Source of the DNA: Desulfobulbus rhabdoformis
GTDB taxonomy: Bacteria; Desulfobacterota; Desulfobulbia; Desulfobulbales; Desulfobulbaceae
DNA: 64,000 bases
Reading direction: 5' to 3'
Assembly (NCBI RefSeq): GCF_016919065.1
Contig: NZ_JAFFQA010000001.1
Span: forward strand, 124,001 to 188,000
Part shown: piece after piece, positions 20,261 through 28,929 of the stretch
Position numbering within the stretch: position 1 is the stretch's first letter
Layout of the letters: the number at the start of each line of letters is the position of its first letter
The notes under the pieces: generated by a model
The model's input: only the letters and a program-made list of their open reading frames with translations
What the model was told of the DNA's origin: nothing
Databases searched by the model: none
Made by a program: the position numbers and the translations under genes

Positions 20261-20280
20261 TGTTATCATGGATGATAACA
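20261..20280. promoter_or_regulatory. Palindromic operator of the HigBA-like operon
   Basis: TGTTATCAT and ATGATAACA are perfect 9-base arms around GG, 7 bases upstream of the toxin start codon. The location and symmetry fit autoregulation by the HigA-like protein. Confidence 0.75.
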
Positions 20281-20411
20281 AAGTCAATGGCTATGATGTT
20301 GGTGCTGAAAGATTTGGTTGCAATCAAAATGCGGGGACGGGTAGGGTGAATATCGATTTTCAATAATTTTGTTCTTGATGCTCGTCAAATTAGCTTCTTT
20401 TGAGATGTAAA

Positions 20412-20492
20412 AGATTACACAAATTTTTACACATTAATTAAATAAATATATAATATTATTGATTTAAAATGTGAATGGGGTTCAGGGGGCCG
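20412..20492 (+). repeat. Att-like arm repeat, copy 2
   Basis: This copy matches 19268-19348 over about 80 bases with the same internal spacing. Its right end continues into the tRNA-Pro 3' half at 20476-20519. It is probably the arm of a tyrosine-recombinase attachment site. Confidence 0.6.
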
Positions 20493-20519
20493 GAGGTTCA
20501 AATCCTCTCGTTCCGACCA
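20476..20519 (+). other. Displaced 3' half of a tRNA-Pro (att site)
   Basis: The sequence from the anticodon loop onward (TGGGGTTCAG, variable loop, GGAGGTTCAAATCCTCT T-arm, CGTTCCG acceptor strand and ACCA) is the 3' half of a proline tRNA, but no 5' half precedes it. Integrative elements that recombine inside a tRNA leave such a copy at one end. A tRNA-type terminator follows directly. Confidence 0.75.
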
Positions 20520-20530
20520 GCTAGAAACAA

Positions 20531-20569
20531 GGGTTTAACGGCAATAACATGCTGTTAAGCCCTTTTTTT
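20531..20569 (+). terminator. Rho-independent terminator after the tRNA-Pro fragment
   Basis: GGGTTTAACGGCA pairs with TGCTGTTAAGCCC (one G-T pair) around ATAACA and is followed by T7. It was presumably the terminator of the original tRNA gene. Confidence 0.85.
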
Positions 20570-20716
20570 GTGTCTATTTACACCTTGTGGTTTTTGATGT
20601 ACAAATTGTACGAATGGGATTTTTTCACTGGCCACTCTCTTTAGCTTTTCCGCACTCATACAAAGCCCCTATAAAGCCTGACTTGAAAAGATGTTTTTGT
20701 GGTAAAGGAGCCTCTC

Positions 20717-21328
20717 ATGACCCTGGAAAACAAACTCGGTATCATAGATGCGGTTGAACTCGCCCGTGTAGAAGAGCGTATCAGCAAGGCAAAGGCATAC
20801 CGCCTCTTTGCCAGCGGCAGGTTGGACTCCCTGGAGGTAGGAACCTTTAAGACCCTGGCGGAGATACACAAATACCTGTTTGAAGAAATCTATGACTTTG
20901 CTGGGGAAATCCGGACAGTCAATATAGCCAAAGGCAGTTTCAGGTTCGCGCCTGTCATGTACCTGGAAGCCGCTTTGAAGAATATTGAAACCATGCCCCA
21001 GTTGACATTCGATGAAATCATCGAAAAATATGTGGAAATGAACATCGCCCACCCCTTTAGAGAAGGCAATGGACGTAGCACACGTATCTGGCTCGATCTC
21101 ATTCTGAAAAAGGAATTGCAAAAGGTAGTCGATTGGAGCCACGTCGACAAGAATGATTACCTTCTCGCCATGGAGCGCAGCCCCGTTAAGGATATTGAAA
21201 TCAAGTTCCTATTGCAGCGGGCTCTGACCGACAAAATCAATGACAGCGAAATCTATATGAAGGGCATTGACGCGAGTTACTATTATGAAGGGTACGCCGT
21301 TTACAAAGTAGAGGATCTTGGGGAGTAG
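20717..21328 (+). CDS. Class III Fic protein (AMPylase), self-inhibited
   Basis: This 203-residue Fido-domain protein likely transfers AMP to a target protein. The full catalytic motif [12 protein letters not shown] is at residues 112-123, with the invariant His112. A C-terminal helix carries S187-YYY-E191-G, the (S/T)xxxE(G/N) inhibitory motif in the position that defines class III Fic proteins, as in the Neisseria enzyme. The ATG at 20717 follows GGTAAAGGAG. No separate antitoxin is needed or seen. It lies just beyond the tRNA-Pro scar. Confidence 0.9.
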   Translation: MTLENKLGIIDAVELARVEERISKAKAYRLFASGRLDSLEVGTFKTLAEIHKYLFEEIYDFAGEIRTVNIAKGSFRFAPVMYLEAALKNIETMPQLTFDEIIEKYVEMNIAHPFREGNGRSTRIWLDLILKKELQKVVDWSHVDKNDYLLAMERSPVKDIEIKFLLQRALTDKINDSEIYMKGIDASYYYEGYAVYKVEDLGE

Positions 21329-21419
21329 GTCCTGATTGATGTAAACTCTGTTCCGGATAAAATTGGGGTGACCACTACTCGTCTCGATGCATCGCCCCGT
21401 GTTGCTGGCCCCTTATCCT

Positions 21420-21740
21420 CTAAGAAGCGACTCGTCTCAATAAAAGCCGTAATGGCTCGTGCATATGGCCCACCACTTCGCAGTTTAGCGCAAGCTCTCT
21501 CCGTAAATTTACAGCTCTCTCTTGACGCATCGCATATCGTGAAGTGATCAATTGTCCAAAAGATCTTGAGGTGACTATCTGCTGTTTTGGCGGGGGCTGG
21601 TCCTCAAGTTCAATACAGGCAGGGGTACCCCTGAGTTCCAATACCGTACGAGCCCAAACAATACTGAATCGTCGCTGGATATCTTGTTGCATATCAGCAT
21701 CTCTCAACTGTAAACCCTTCTCGATGCCAAGAGTATGCAA
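21420..21740 (-). pseudogene. umuC fragment (DNA polymerase V)
   Basis: On the minus strand this open stretch encodes the little-finger region of a UmuC-like Y-family polymerase: LQLRDADM, RRFSIVWARTVLELRGTPACIELED, then PPPKQQIVTSRSFGQLIT and MRQE. The palm and finger domains and the rest of the C-terminus are missing, and the frame after about codon 75 no longer matches well. It is a remnant. The rest of 21329-21928 holds no gene that I can support. Confidence 0.7.
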
Positions 21741-21928
21741 GGTTTTTGTCGTTCCGGATCACGTAGATTTGTCTGATTTTGAAATTCACATACCCGGTAG
21801 ATCGGTGCCTCGGCTTAGGATTTCGATATAATTCTTTAGCTGAATAGGCGGTTAGGCCTTTGGGCAGTCAACTTTTGCACGATATTGAGATGGACCAGAA
21901 CTCTATGAACCTTACTTCTCTTTAACCA

Positions 21929-23356
21929 CTACCAGCAACTCGTCCCTTCTGGTCCTTCAAGCTCGACGTCGACTTGAAGCTGAATATATCCGTAGGCGTT
22001 GGCCCAGAGCTCAACCTCGTAGCTCGGGTCATTGCCAAAGGGTTCCTTTTTAAAAGAATAACCGCTGCAGCAACCTCGATCCTCGATACGAACCGTATAA
22101 TCGATCACATTCCACCCAGCACATCGTGTATACGGAAAGCTGAAGGTCTTCTTTTTTCCCGCTAGGCAGAATGCCGAAGGCCGATCTTTAGACGAGTTCC
22201 AGGCCTCGCACTGCACCCGATGTGAATGTCCGTAATGAATGGTCCTGCGCTCCATACGGCGGGCCATCGTCACCGCCTTACGTACTTCCTGGCCCAAATG
22301 GTTCCTAACCAGCAGGTTAAAGCCCCCGTCTGGTATCCGGTTGAGCGTGCCATGGTAATCCTTTTCCGAGGTGACGTAGATGTACTCATCTCCCCACTCG
22401 GTGACATTGAGTTCGACTTCACCCCCTGAGGTAAGGGCCTTGACGGTCGGCTTACTCGATGTCAAAAAATGCTCCCCTATGATCAAGATGTTTGAATCGG
22501 GGGATATGGGGTTGGGGGTGACCTCGGAAATAACAGGAGTCAGCGCTTCCAGATTGGGTTTGAAGGTGAACTCCTTATAGGGCCCGGTTTCACCACCCGC
22601 CAGCTTGACCCAAATAAGACCGGACTTCTCATGTTCGCCCACTGCAGACTGCAACGCCCTGGGGAGATTCACCGTAATACGGCTGTTTGTCCACCTTGTT
22701 ATATCTGCAAAGAGTAGTTGCCCCCTTCCAACGCTGGGTTCCCCCACGATAATTGCGACTCGCCCCTGTGGACCGAAGTCAGTGCCAGTGATGGTAACCG
22801 TTGCACCGGAACCACCCGACCTAGGCGCCAAACCGGAAATAGATGCGACCGGTCCAGTGGTGGCAAGCCGCCCTCTCATCATGGCAAGGTCGGTCTTCTT
22901 CACCATTGTAGAGGCTCGGGGCAGACTCCTTTGCGCCTTCAACTTGTTCTGACGGGCCTTCATGAGCTTAGCTTTTATCACCTTATCTGGGGTCTTTGGA
23001 ATCGGCCGTCTTGCCGTTTTTACTGGAGTTGCCTGTCCGCTTGATTGCCTATGGACCGCTGCTTGCGGCGTTTGGGTAAGAGTCTCGTTCTTCATTTTCG
23101 CTTTGGAGATGAGCCGCTCTATCTTTTTCTTGTATTGAGCCGAATTCAGTTCTCTTTCCATCTTCTTGAGTTCGGCCTTGGAGAGCTGAGCGTTTTGAAT
23201 TGCGCGACTGATTTCCTGAAGAGAGGTTGCGCTGTTGACCTTCTTTAAAACCGTTTCGTTTTTGGTCGCGGAGAAAGCGGTTGAACTCCCTAAAAGAGCG
23301 ATGGAAAAAAACAGTGCGATGAAAGCTGCCACAGAGGTTTTTGGCTGTAGGACCAT
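21929..23356 (-). CDS. Exported IPT/TIG-domain protein
   Basis: This 475-residue protein has a signal peptide (hydrophobic core FIALFFSIALLG, cleavage near STAFSA). A lysine-rich helical segment (about 30-150) is followed by at least one clear IPT/TIG immunoglobulin-like domain (about 170-270: ISGLAPRSGGSGATVTITGTDFG) and a second (ISEVTPNPISPDSNILIIGEHF). A Cys-containing C-terminal domain ends ...GPEGTSCW. The start is ATG at 23354-23356 with GGAG 8 bases upstream; longer frames lack a ribosome site. Function unknown; surface or periplasmic binding is likely. Confidence 0.75.
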   Translation of the reverse strand: MVLQPKTSVAAFIALFFSIALLGSSTAFSATKNETVLKKVNSATSLQEISRAIQNAQLSKAELKKMERELNSAQYKKKIERLISKAKMKNETLTQTPQAAVHRQSSGQATPVKTARRPIPKTPDKVIKAKLMKARQNKLKAQRSLPRASTMVKKTDLAMMRGRLATTGPVASISGLAPRSGGSGATVTITGTDFGPQGRVAIIVGEPSVGRGQLLFADITRWTNSRITVNLPRALQSAVGEHEKSGLIWVKLAGGETGPYKEFTFKPNLEALTPVISEVTPNPISPDSNILIIGEHFLTSSKPTVKALTSGGEVELNVTEWGDEYIYVTSEKDYHGTLNRIPDGGFNLLVRNHLGQEVRKAVTMARRMERRTIHYGHSHRVQCEAWNSSKDRPSAFCLAGKKKTFSFPYTRCAGWNVIDYTVRIEDRGCCSGYSFKKEPFGNDPSYEVELWANAYGYIQLQVDVELEGPEGTSCW

Positions 23357-23607
23357 GGCTCTTCTCCTTTTTTGCATTACTATCGATTGCGTGATTTTGT
23401 TGCGCTTGTCCCTGATAATATGTCGTCCAATTTCCTTGATGCGTTTGTACTGGTTTAATCGTATCATTAATGATGTGAATGAGTAAGAAGAACATATCAA
23501 AAGGCAGCCGCTGCAGAATTTTCAAGCGATCAACAGGTGAGCGAAAAAGAGGGGATGCGAACTGAAGTCGGTGGCTGCCCCTTGTCCATTGCATGGAGGG
23601 AATTCAC

Positions 23608-24030
23608 GTGGGCAGATTTATCATTTGTATGGTCATGTTGAGCATCGCGTGTTCAAGTGCATTTGCTGTAGACTTTTTTGCGCATCAAGCTGGGATCTGG
23701 TCAATTGATCCCACTGAAAAACTGGAACGGTGGGTGATAGTCCATGACATTGAAAACTCTGTCAATAGCGGAATATATCATATTGAAGTAATCGGTCGAG
23801 CGCATAATGCTCCGGCCTGGCAGGTTGAGCGTCTGGTTCGTCATATGGCAATCACGGAGAAGGCTTTAAAGGCCAGTGTGAAAAAGCCACTCACAAAAGG
23901 TGCTGTTTATCCAGAATCATTTGATAGTGCCTACGCTGCATGGCGGCAGGAAAATAAGGGAAAGGGAGGGATGGTCTTCGACACGACTGTGCTTGACTGC
24001 ATCCAAGAAACAGCGAAACTGATGGACTGA
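23608..24030 (+). CDS. Exported small protein, DUF5086-like
   Basis: This protein of about 140 residues has a signal peptide (FIICMVMLSIACSSAFA). The mature sequence contains AGIWSIDPTEKLERWVIVHD, GIYHIEVIGR, MAITEKAL and GAVYPESFDSAYAAW, which recall the DUF5086 family from memory. The GTG at 23608 follows GGAGGG; an ATG at 23593 in frame is an alternative. It is divergent from the IPT/TIG gene. Function unknown. Confidence 0.65.
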   Translation: MGRFIICMVMLSIACSSAFAVDFFAHQAGIWSIDPTEKLERWVIVHDIENSVNSGIYHIEVIGRAHNAPAWQVERLVRHMAITEKALKASVKKPLTKGAVYPESFDSAYAAWRQENKGKGGMVFDTTVLDCIQETAKLMD

Positions 24031-24049
24031 TGAGTGCTCACAGATATAC

Positions 24050-24194
24050 GGGTGTCATGCATAATTAGATTTTTCAATCAAGGCCAAGGATTGCGCAAAA
24101 TTTTACCGCAGGCATATATGTGATATTCCGAGGATAAAATTTTAAGCATGACGCCGGGATTGGCAGAAAAAGCAATTATTCAAGATTCCCATAA
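24050..24194 (+). repeat. MITE-like palindromic repeat, copy A
   Basis: This is the longest copy of a dispersed element. It begins GGGTGTCATGCATAATTAG and ends GCAATTATTCAAGATTCCCA, near-inverted ends. Inside, TTTTACCGCAGG...ATTCCGAGGATAAAATTT matches copy B, the left part matches copy C in reverse, and the right part (GACGCCGGGATTGGCAGAAAAAGCA) matches copy D. It has no coding capacity. Confidence 0.7.
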
Positions 24195-24214
24195 ATTTTA
24201 AGAGAAGAGAAAAG

Positions 24215-24787
24215 ATGATAAAACGATGTGATTGGTGTGGTGACGATGCGTTGTATATAGCCTACCACGATAAGGAATGGGGGGTGCCCATCCATGATGC
24301 GCAGAGGCTGTTCGAATTCCTGATTCTCGAAGGAGCGCAGGCTGGTTTGAGTTGGCTGACCATCTTGAAAAAACGAGAGAACTATCGACAGGCGTTTGAT
24401 AATTTTAGCTGTGAACAGATCGCCAGGTATTCACCGCGCAAAATAGAAGAGTTACTTGCCAATAAGGGGATCGTGCGAAATCGCCTCAAGATAGAGGCAG
24501 CCGTTAAAAATGCTCGGGCAACGCTGGGGATCAGGGAACAATTCGGATCACTGGATACCTTCCTCTGGAAATATGTCGATGGGATTCCACGGCAGAATAG
24601 CTGGAAGAGTCTTGCCGAGGTGCCGGCTCAGACCAAAGAGTCCAGCCTGATGAGTAAGGATCTTAAAAAACATGGGTTTACTTTTGTCGGGCCGACTATC
24701 TGTTACGCCTTTATGCAGGCAACCGGAATGGTCAACGATCACCTGACTGATTGCTTTCGACATGAAGAAATCTGTCGTTTAACCTGA
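24215..24787 (+). CDS. tag: DNA-3-methyladenine glycosylase I
   Basis: This 190-residue base-excision enzyme removes 3-methyladenine from alkylated DNA. Family motifs are CDWCG at the N-terminus, YHDKEWG, FEFLILEGAQAGLSW and the C-terminal GPTICYAFMQATGMVNDH. The zinc ligands C5, H18 and the paired H and C near 175-180 (NDHLTDCF) are in place. It is a single gene just downstream of repeat copy A, with an AGAGAAGAGA ribosome site. Confidence 0.95.
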   Translation: MIKRCDWCGDDALYIAYHDKEWGVPIHDAQRLFEFLILEGAQAGLSWLTILKKRENYRQAFDNFSCEQIARYSPRKIEELLANKGIVRNRLKIEAAVKNARATLGIREQFGSLDTFLWKYVDGIPRQNSWKSLAEVPAQTKESSLMSKDLKKHGFTFVGPTICYAFMQATGMVNDHLTDCFRHEEICRLT

Positions 24788-25059
24788 AGGCCTGGGCGCT
24801 CTTTGTCCTGGATTGCATCAATCTTTGTTCAAGAGCGCAACCTCTGATGAAGAATTTTGTGAGGGACGCGTATCAGCTGGCCAACTGCTGCCAGAACATG
24901 ATATAAGAGATTACTGCTTATATATTCAGACTATCCCGTCTATAGGCTTTTATGTATTTGTCCCTGTCTGCAGCTGTTTTAGAGGGGGGAGGAAGAGCTT
25001 TGAATTATATGTTTTTTTTCCTTTTTACGCGTCCAGCAATCTTCAATTCTCCATGAACT

Positions 25060-26004
25060 ATGGCGCTCGAGATACTTGAAATAGACCAGCTTCCCTTTGC
25101 CCCCGAGTTCAATGGGTTTCGGCAAAATCCTCCGGATAAATGCCTCATTGCAGGCGAAAGCCGTTGCGGCGTTTGGTTTGCTCCAGAGGCTATGCTTGAG
25201 GATGCCTATGGAGTTATCGGCCACTATTGGGCTAAAGACAGCCAGCAGAGTCATCAGTTGCTTTCCACGGCCTGCAACCTTCTGCGGGAAAGTGGCTGTG
25301 CAACGGTCTACGGCCCGATGAATGGCAACACCTGGAAAGCCTACCGATTCGTCACCTGGTCAGATGGGGCAGCCCCTTTTCTCATGGAGCCGGAGAACCC
25401 GCCAGAATGGCCAGGATATTGGCTTGAGTCTGGTTTCGTCCCTCGGCATGAATATATGTCCACTGTTGTGCGCGACCTTGCCGCCACCGATCCGCGGCTT
25501 GTGAAGGCGAGGACCCGGCTGATGGATGCCGGAGTGACCTGGAGGACCATAGATCTTAGTCATTTTCAGGAAGAACTTACCAAGGTCTATGACCTTTCCC
25601 GGGAAGCTTTTTCGAACAACATTCTCTATTCCGCGATTGACCAGTCGACCTTCCTGGAGCAGTACCTCCCGTTTGTCGATCATATCGATCCCCGGTACGT
25701 GCTACTGGCACACGATAGTGTCGACTCCTGTTGCGGATTTGTCTTTGCCATCCCCGATCTGCTCCAACTCAAACGGGGGCAACCGCTCAGTCGTCTGGTT
25801 ATCAAAACCTTGGCGGTCAGCAGTAAAAGGCGGTACGGCGGCCTTGGTGCCATTCTCGTGGAAGAGGTTCAGCAAGCTGCGCTCACAAATGGTCTTGATT
25901 CGGCCATACATGCTCTGATGTACAGCGGCAATGTATCGGCCAATATAGGCAGAAACAGTGATCTCATCCGGAGGTATACCCTCTTTGCCAAGACGCTTTC
26001 ATGA
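25060..26004 (+). CDS. GNAT-like acyltransferase, first gene of lipid-type operon
   Basis: This 314-residue protein looks like a GNAT-fold acetyl- or acyl-transferase. The C-terminal half has the strand-helix pattern VIKTLAVSSKRRYGGLGAILVEEV, typical of acyl-CoA binding, and the N-terminal half (YGPMNGNTWKAYRFV) is seen in related proteins. The substrate is unknown. Its stop overlaps the next gene by 4 bases, and it opens a seven-gene run ending at 34885. No good Shine-Dalgarno precedes the ATG, so the start could differ. Confidence 0.6.
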   Translation: MALEILEIDQLPFAPEFNGFRQNPPDKCLIAGESRCGVWFAPEAMLEDAYGVIGHYWAKDSQQSHQLLSTACNLLRESGCATVYGPMNGNTWKAYRFVTWSDGAAPFLMEPENPPEWPGYWLESGFVPRHEYMSTVVRDLAATDPRLVKARTRLMDAGVTWRTIDLSHFQEELTKVYDLSREAFSNNILYSAIDQSTFLEQYLPFVDHIDPRYVLLAHDSVDSCCGFVFAIPDLLQLKRGQPLSRLVIKTLAVSSKRRYGGLGAILVEEVQQAALTNGLDSAIHALMYSGNVSANIGRNSDLIRRYTLFAKTLS

Positions 26005-27560
26005 ACGTGGTTGAACTGCTGGCAGCCCAGGCTGCGCAACGTGGGAAACAGGTGGCGATTCGCCACGGTCGCAAAAGCACCACCTTTCAGACCCTGAACG
26101 AGCAATCTTCCCAGGGAAGTGGTTTGTTGCAATCGCTGGGGTTCGAAGCGGGGGATGTGGTCCTGATCTTTGTGCCCATGTCGATCGAGCTGTACTGCAT
26201 TCTCCTCTCCCTGTGGCGTCTGGGGCTGACAGCCATGTTCATTGACCCTTCAGCCGATGCCCGCACCATGGAGGCCTGTTGTCAGAGAGCCAAACCTAAG
26301 GGGATAATCGGTACCCCGATTGCCCAAGTGTTGCGTCTGAAAATTCCGGCTCTTCGCAAGGTACAACCAGCACTGACCATCGGCTGGTTCCCCTTTGTTC
26401 GTCGTTGGTCGAGTCGCTCAAAGTCTGCACCAACAACAACTCCGGTTGCCTGTTCTCCCGAAACCCCCGCACTGATTACCTTCACCTCAGGATCCACCGG
26501 TCAGCCTAAGGGGACCGTACGCACCCATGGATTTCTGCTGGCTCAGAAAAGAGTGCTTGAAGAGACCCTGCAGCTGCAACCGGGCGAAAGCGACCTAGCC
26601 ACCTTACCCATCTTCGCCTTGATAAACATGGCCTGTGGGGTCACCACCATTATTCCAAGGGGCAGTTTGAAACGACCGGCTCAGGTTTCTGCCGGACCCA
26701 TCCTCGATGATTGCGCCCGATACAGCCCGGCTACCAGCGTGGCCTCACCGGCTTTTTTTGCGCGATTGCTCAAGCATCCCAGCCGTGCACATCTTGGATG
26801 TCTAAGCGCTTTGTATACCGGTGGTGCCCCGGTTTTTCCTGATCTTATGCAAAAGCTGGCAGCGGCGCTGCCTCGAACACGGATAATCGCGGTTTATGGC
26901 AGCACTGAAGCAGAACCCATTGCTGAACTGTGCAGCGTCGATATGAGCGACAATGACTACCGCCGTATGGAGTCGGGGGGAGGGCTTCTTGCCGGTACCG
27001 TGGTGGAGGCGATCGACTGCAGGATTATCACCGAGCAGTGGGGGAAGGCACTGGGAATACTTGGTGCAGATGCCTTTGCGGAGCTGACAAAGCCAAGAGG
27101 TGAAGTTGGAGAAATCGTGGTGCACGGAGAACATGTACTCACCGGTTATCTGGATGGGATCGGTGATGCAGCCAACAAGTTTTCGGTTAAGGGAGAGATC
27201 TGGCATCGCACCGGCGATCTTGGTTCCTTCGATGAGCAGGGACGGCTCTGGCTTTTTGGCCGCTGTTCCGCTGCCATTCACGACGCCCATGGCACAGCCT
27301 ATCCGTTCGCTCTCGAGACCGCTGCCAGACAGTTTCAGGGGATAACCGCAGCCGCTTTCTGCCAACTGGCCAAGGAGCGGGTACTGGTCGTGGAAACTGA
27401 CCTCGATCACGCTGCCACCTCCAATCTGCTTGCCGTTCTTATCGACCGGTTTCATATCGACCGTCTGATTATTTCCTCCATTCCAATGGACAAACGTCAC
27501 AATGCCAAGGTCAACTACCCGGAACTCCTGCGGCAGTTTACCCCTGTGCATAAGCCGTAA
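26001..27560 (+). CDS. AMP-dependent acyl-CoA synthetase/ligase (OleC-like)
   Basis: This 519-residue member of the ANL adenylating superfamily has the phosphate loop TFTSGSTGQPKGTVRTH (about 162-178), the YGSTEAEP motif, the RTGDLG motif and the C-terminal hinge. The order and the ending (PMDKRHNAKVNY, catalytic Lys) resemble fatty-acyl ligases and OleC-type beta-lactone synthetases. It would activate a carboxylic acid with ATP, as CoA ester or internal product. It overlaps the preceding gene by 4 bases. Confidence 0.85.
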   Translation: MNVVELLAAQAAQRGKQVAIRHGRKSTTFQTLNEQSSQGSGLLQSLGFEAGDVVLIFVPMSIELYCILLSLWRLGLTAMFIDPSADARTMEACCQRAKPKGIIGTPIAQVLRLKIPALRKVQPALTIGWFPFVRRWSSRSKSAPTTTPVACSPETPALITFTSGSTGQPKGTVRTHGFLLAQKRVLEETLQLQPGESDLATLPIFALINMACGVTTIIPRGSLKRPAQVSAGPILDDCARYSPATSVASPAFFARLLKHPSRAHLGCLSALYTGGAPVFPDLMQKLAAALPRTRIIAVYGSTEAEPIAELCSVDMSDNDYRRMESGGGLLAGTVVEAIDCRIITEQWGKALGILGADAFAELTKPRGEVGEIVVHGEHVLTGYLDGIGDAANKFSVKGEIWHRTGDLGSFDEQGRLWLFGRCSAAIHDAHGTAYPFALETAARQFQGITAAAFCQLAKERVLVVETDLDHAATSNLLAVLIDRFHIDRLIISSIPMDKRHNAKVNYPELLRQFTPVHKP

Positions 27561-27599
27561 TTCCCTGAACTCTGTCGTTTCAACCATGCTGGAGACACA

Positions 27600-28862
27600 A
27601 TGACCCAGAATGCCCAGAAAATGGAACAGCTGGCTAACACCCTTCTTCACGATCATTCATCGGAGGAGGTCTGTCAGCGACTTGCACCGGACACGGCCAC
27701 ACCTTACAAGCGGCTCTCCAATATCAAGGGATCAGATCCCGAGGCAATGCGCAGCCGTTGGCAAACAGTGGTCGGTCAGGAAACACCCATCCCGAGGCCC
27801 CTCTATGATGGCGAGAATATGGAAGTCTACAGTGCCAACATCGAGAACTGCATCGGTACTGTCAAGGTTCCGGTGGGACTTGCAGGGCCTCTCAGGGTCA
27901 ACGGCAGCTTTGCCCAAGGCGACTATTACCTGCCCCTTGCTACCACCGAAGCAGCCCTGGTGGCGAGTTATCATCGCGGAGCGGTGGTGCTCTCAAAAGC
28001 TGGAGGGTGTTCGGCGGTGATTCTTGCCGAAGGCGTGACCCGCTCTCCTGGGTTTGCCTTTGCCTCCATCAGTGAGATGCTGCTCTTTGCCCACTGGGTG
28101 CTTACCCACAAGGAGAGCCTGAAGGAGGCCGCCGCGAAAACCACCCGGTTTGGTATCCTTGAAAACATTCGTTTTGCCGCTCAGGGAAGCCATCTCTATC
28201 TGCTTTGTGACTTTACCACTGGTGATGCGGCTGGACAGAACATGGTCACCATCGCCACCCAGGCGGTTTGCGATTTTGTGATCGCCCAGACGCCGGTCAA
28301 GCCGCAGTACTGGTTTGTCGAGGCCAATGCCTCGGGTGACAAGAAGGCAACCGCCCAGTCGTTCACCACGGTTCGTGGGAAGAAGGTGACCGCCGAGGCT
28401 GTCATTCCTGGAAAATTGATCGAACGTTTTCTCCATACCACCCCGGAAAAAATGGTCCAGTACTGGCAAATGTCGGCCCTTGGCGGAGTGATGACCGGGA
28501 CCATTGGCGTCCAGGGACACTATGCCAACGGTTTAGCAGCCCTCTTTATAGCCTGCGGCCAAGACGCGGCCTGTGTCGCCGAGGCGGCTGTGGGAATCAC
28601 CCGGTTCGCCAGACTGGACGACAATGCCCTGTATGTCTCTGCCACCCTACCCAACATGATCGTTGGCACGGTGGGGGGCGGGACCAAACTGCCAAGTCAA
28701 CAGGCGGCTCTGGAGCTGATGGGGCTGGCCGGGGCGGGCCATGCCAAGGCTTTTGCCGAGGTCTGCGCCGCCGCCGCTTTGGCAGGAGAGATTTCGATCA
28801 TTGGTTCCCTCTCGGCAGGCGACTTTACCAAGGCACATGATGATCTCGCCCGGAAACGATGA
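27600..28862 (+). CDS. Hydroxymethylglutaryl-CoA reductase, class I type
   Basis: This 420-residue NAD(P)H-dependent reductase resembles class I HMG-CoA reductase without the membrane anchor. The core set is intact: ENCIGTVKVPVGLAGPL, E117 in TTEAALVASYHRGA, the dinucleotide-site GDAAGQNMV, K248 in SGDKKATA, D322 in CGQDAAC and H413 in FTKAHDD. It would reduce an acyl-CoA thioester to the alcohol. No HMG-CoA synthase or mevalonate kinases are present here and dxs is in the window, so the true substrate is open. A GGAG site precedes the ATG. Confidence 0.93.
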   Translation: MTQNAQKMEQLANTLLHDHSSEEVCQRLAPDTATPYKRLSNIKGSDPEAMRSRWQTVVGQETPIPRPLYDGENMEVYSANIENCIGTVKVPVGLAGPLRVNGSFAQGDYYLPLATTEAALVASYHRGAVVLSKAGGCSAVILAEGVTRSPGFAFASISEMLLFAHWVLTHKESLKEAAAKTTRFGILENIRFAAQGSHLYLLCDFTTGDAAGQNMVTIATQAVCDFVIAQTPVKPQYWFVEANASGDKKATAQSFTTVRGKKVTAEAVIPGKLIERFLHTTPEKMVQYWQMSALGGVMTGTIGVQGHYANGLAALFIACGQDAACVAEAAVGITRFARLDDNALYVSATLPNMIVGTVGGGTKLPSQQAALELMGLAGAGHAKAFAEVCAAAALAGEISIIGSLSAGDFTKAHDDLARKR

Positions 28863-28929
28863 TTCGTTTCTGATCGACGAGGTGTAATGCAATCAATCTG
28901 AGCTTTTCGACGACAGTTCACCATACAAT

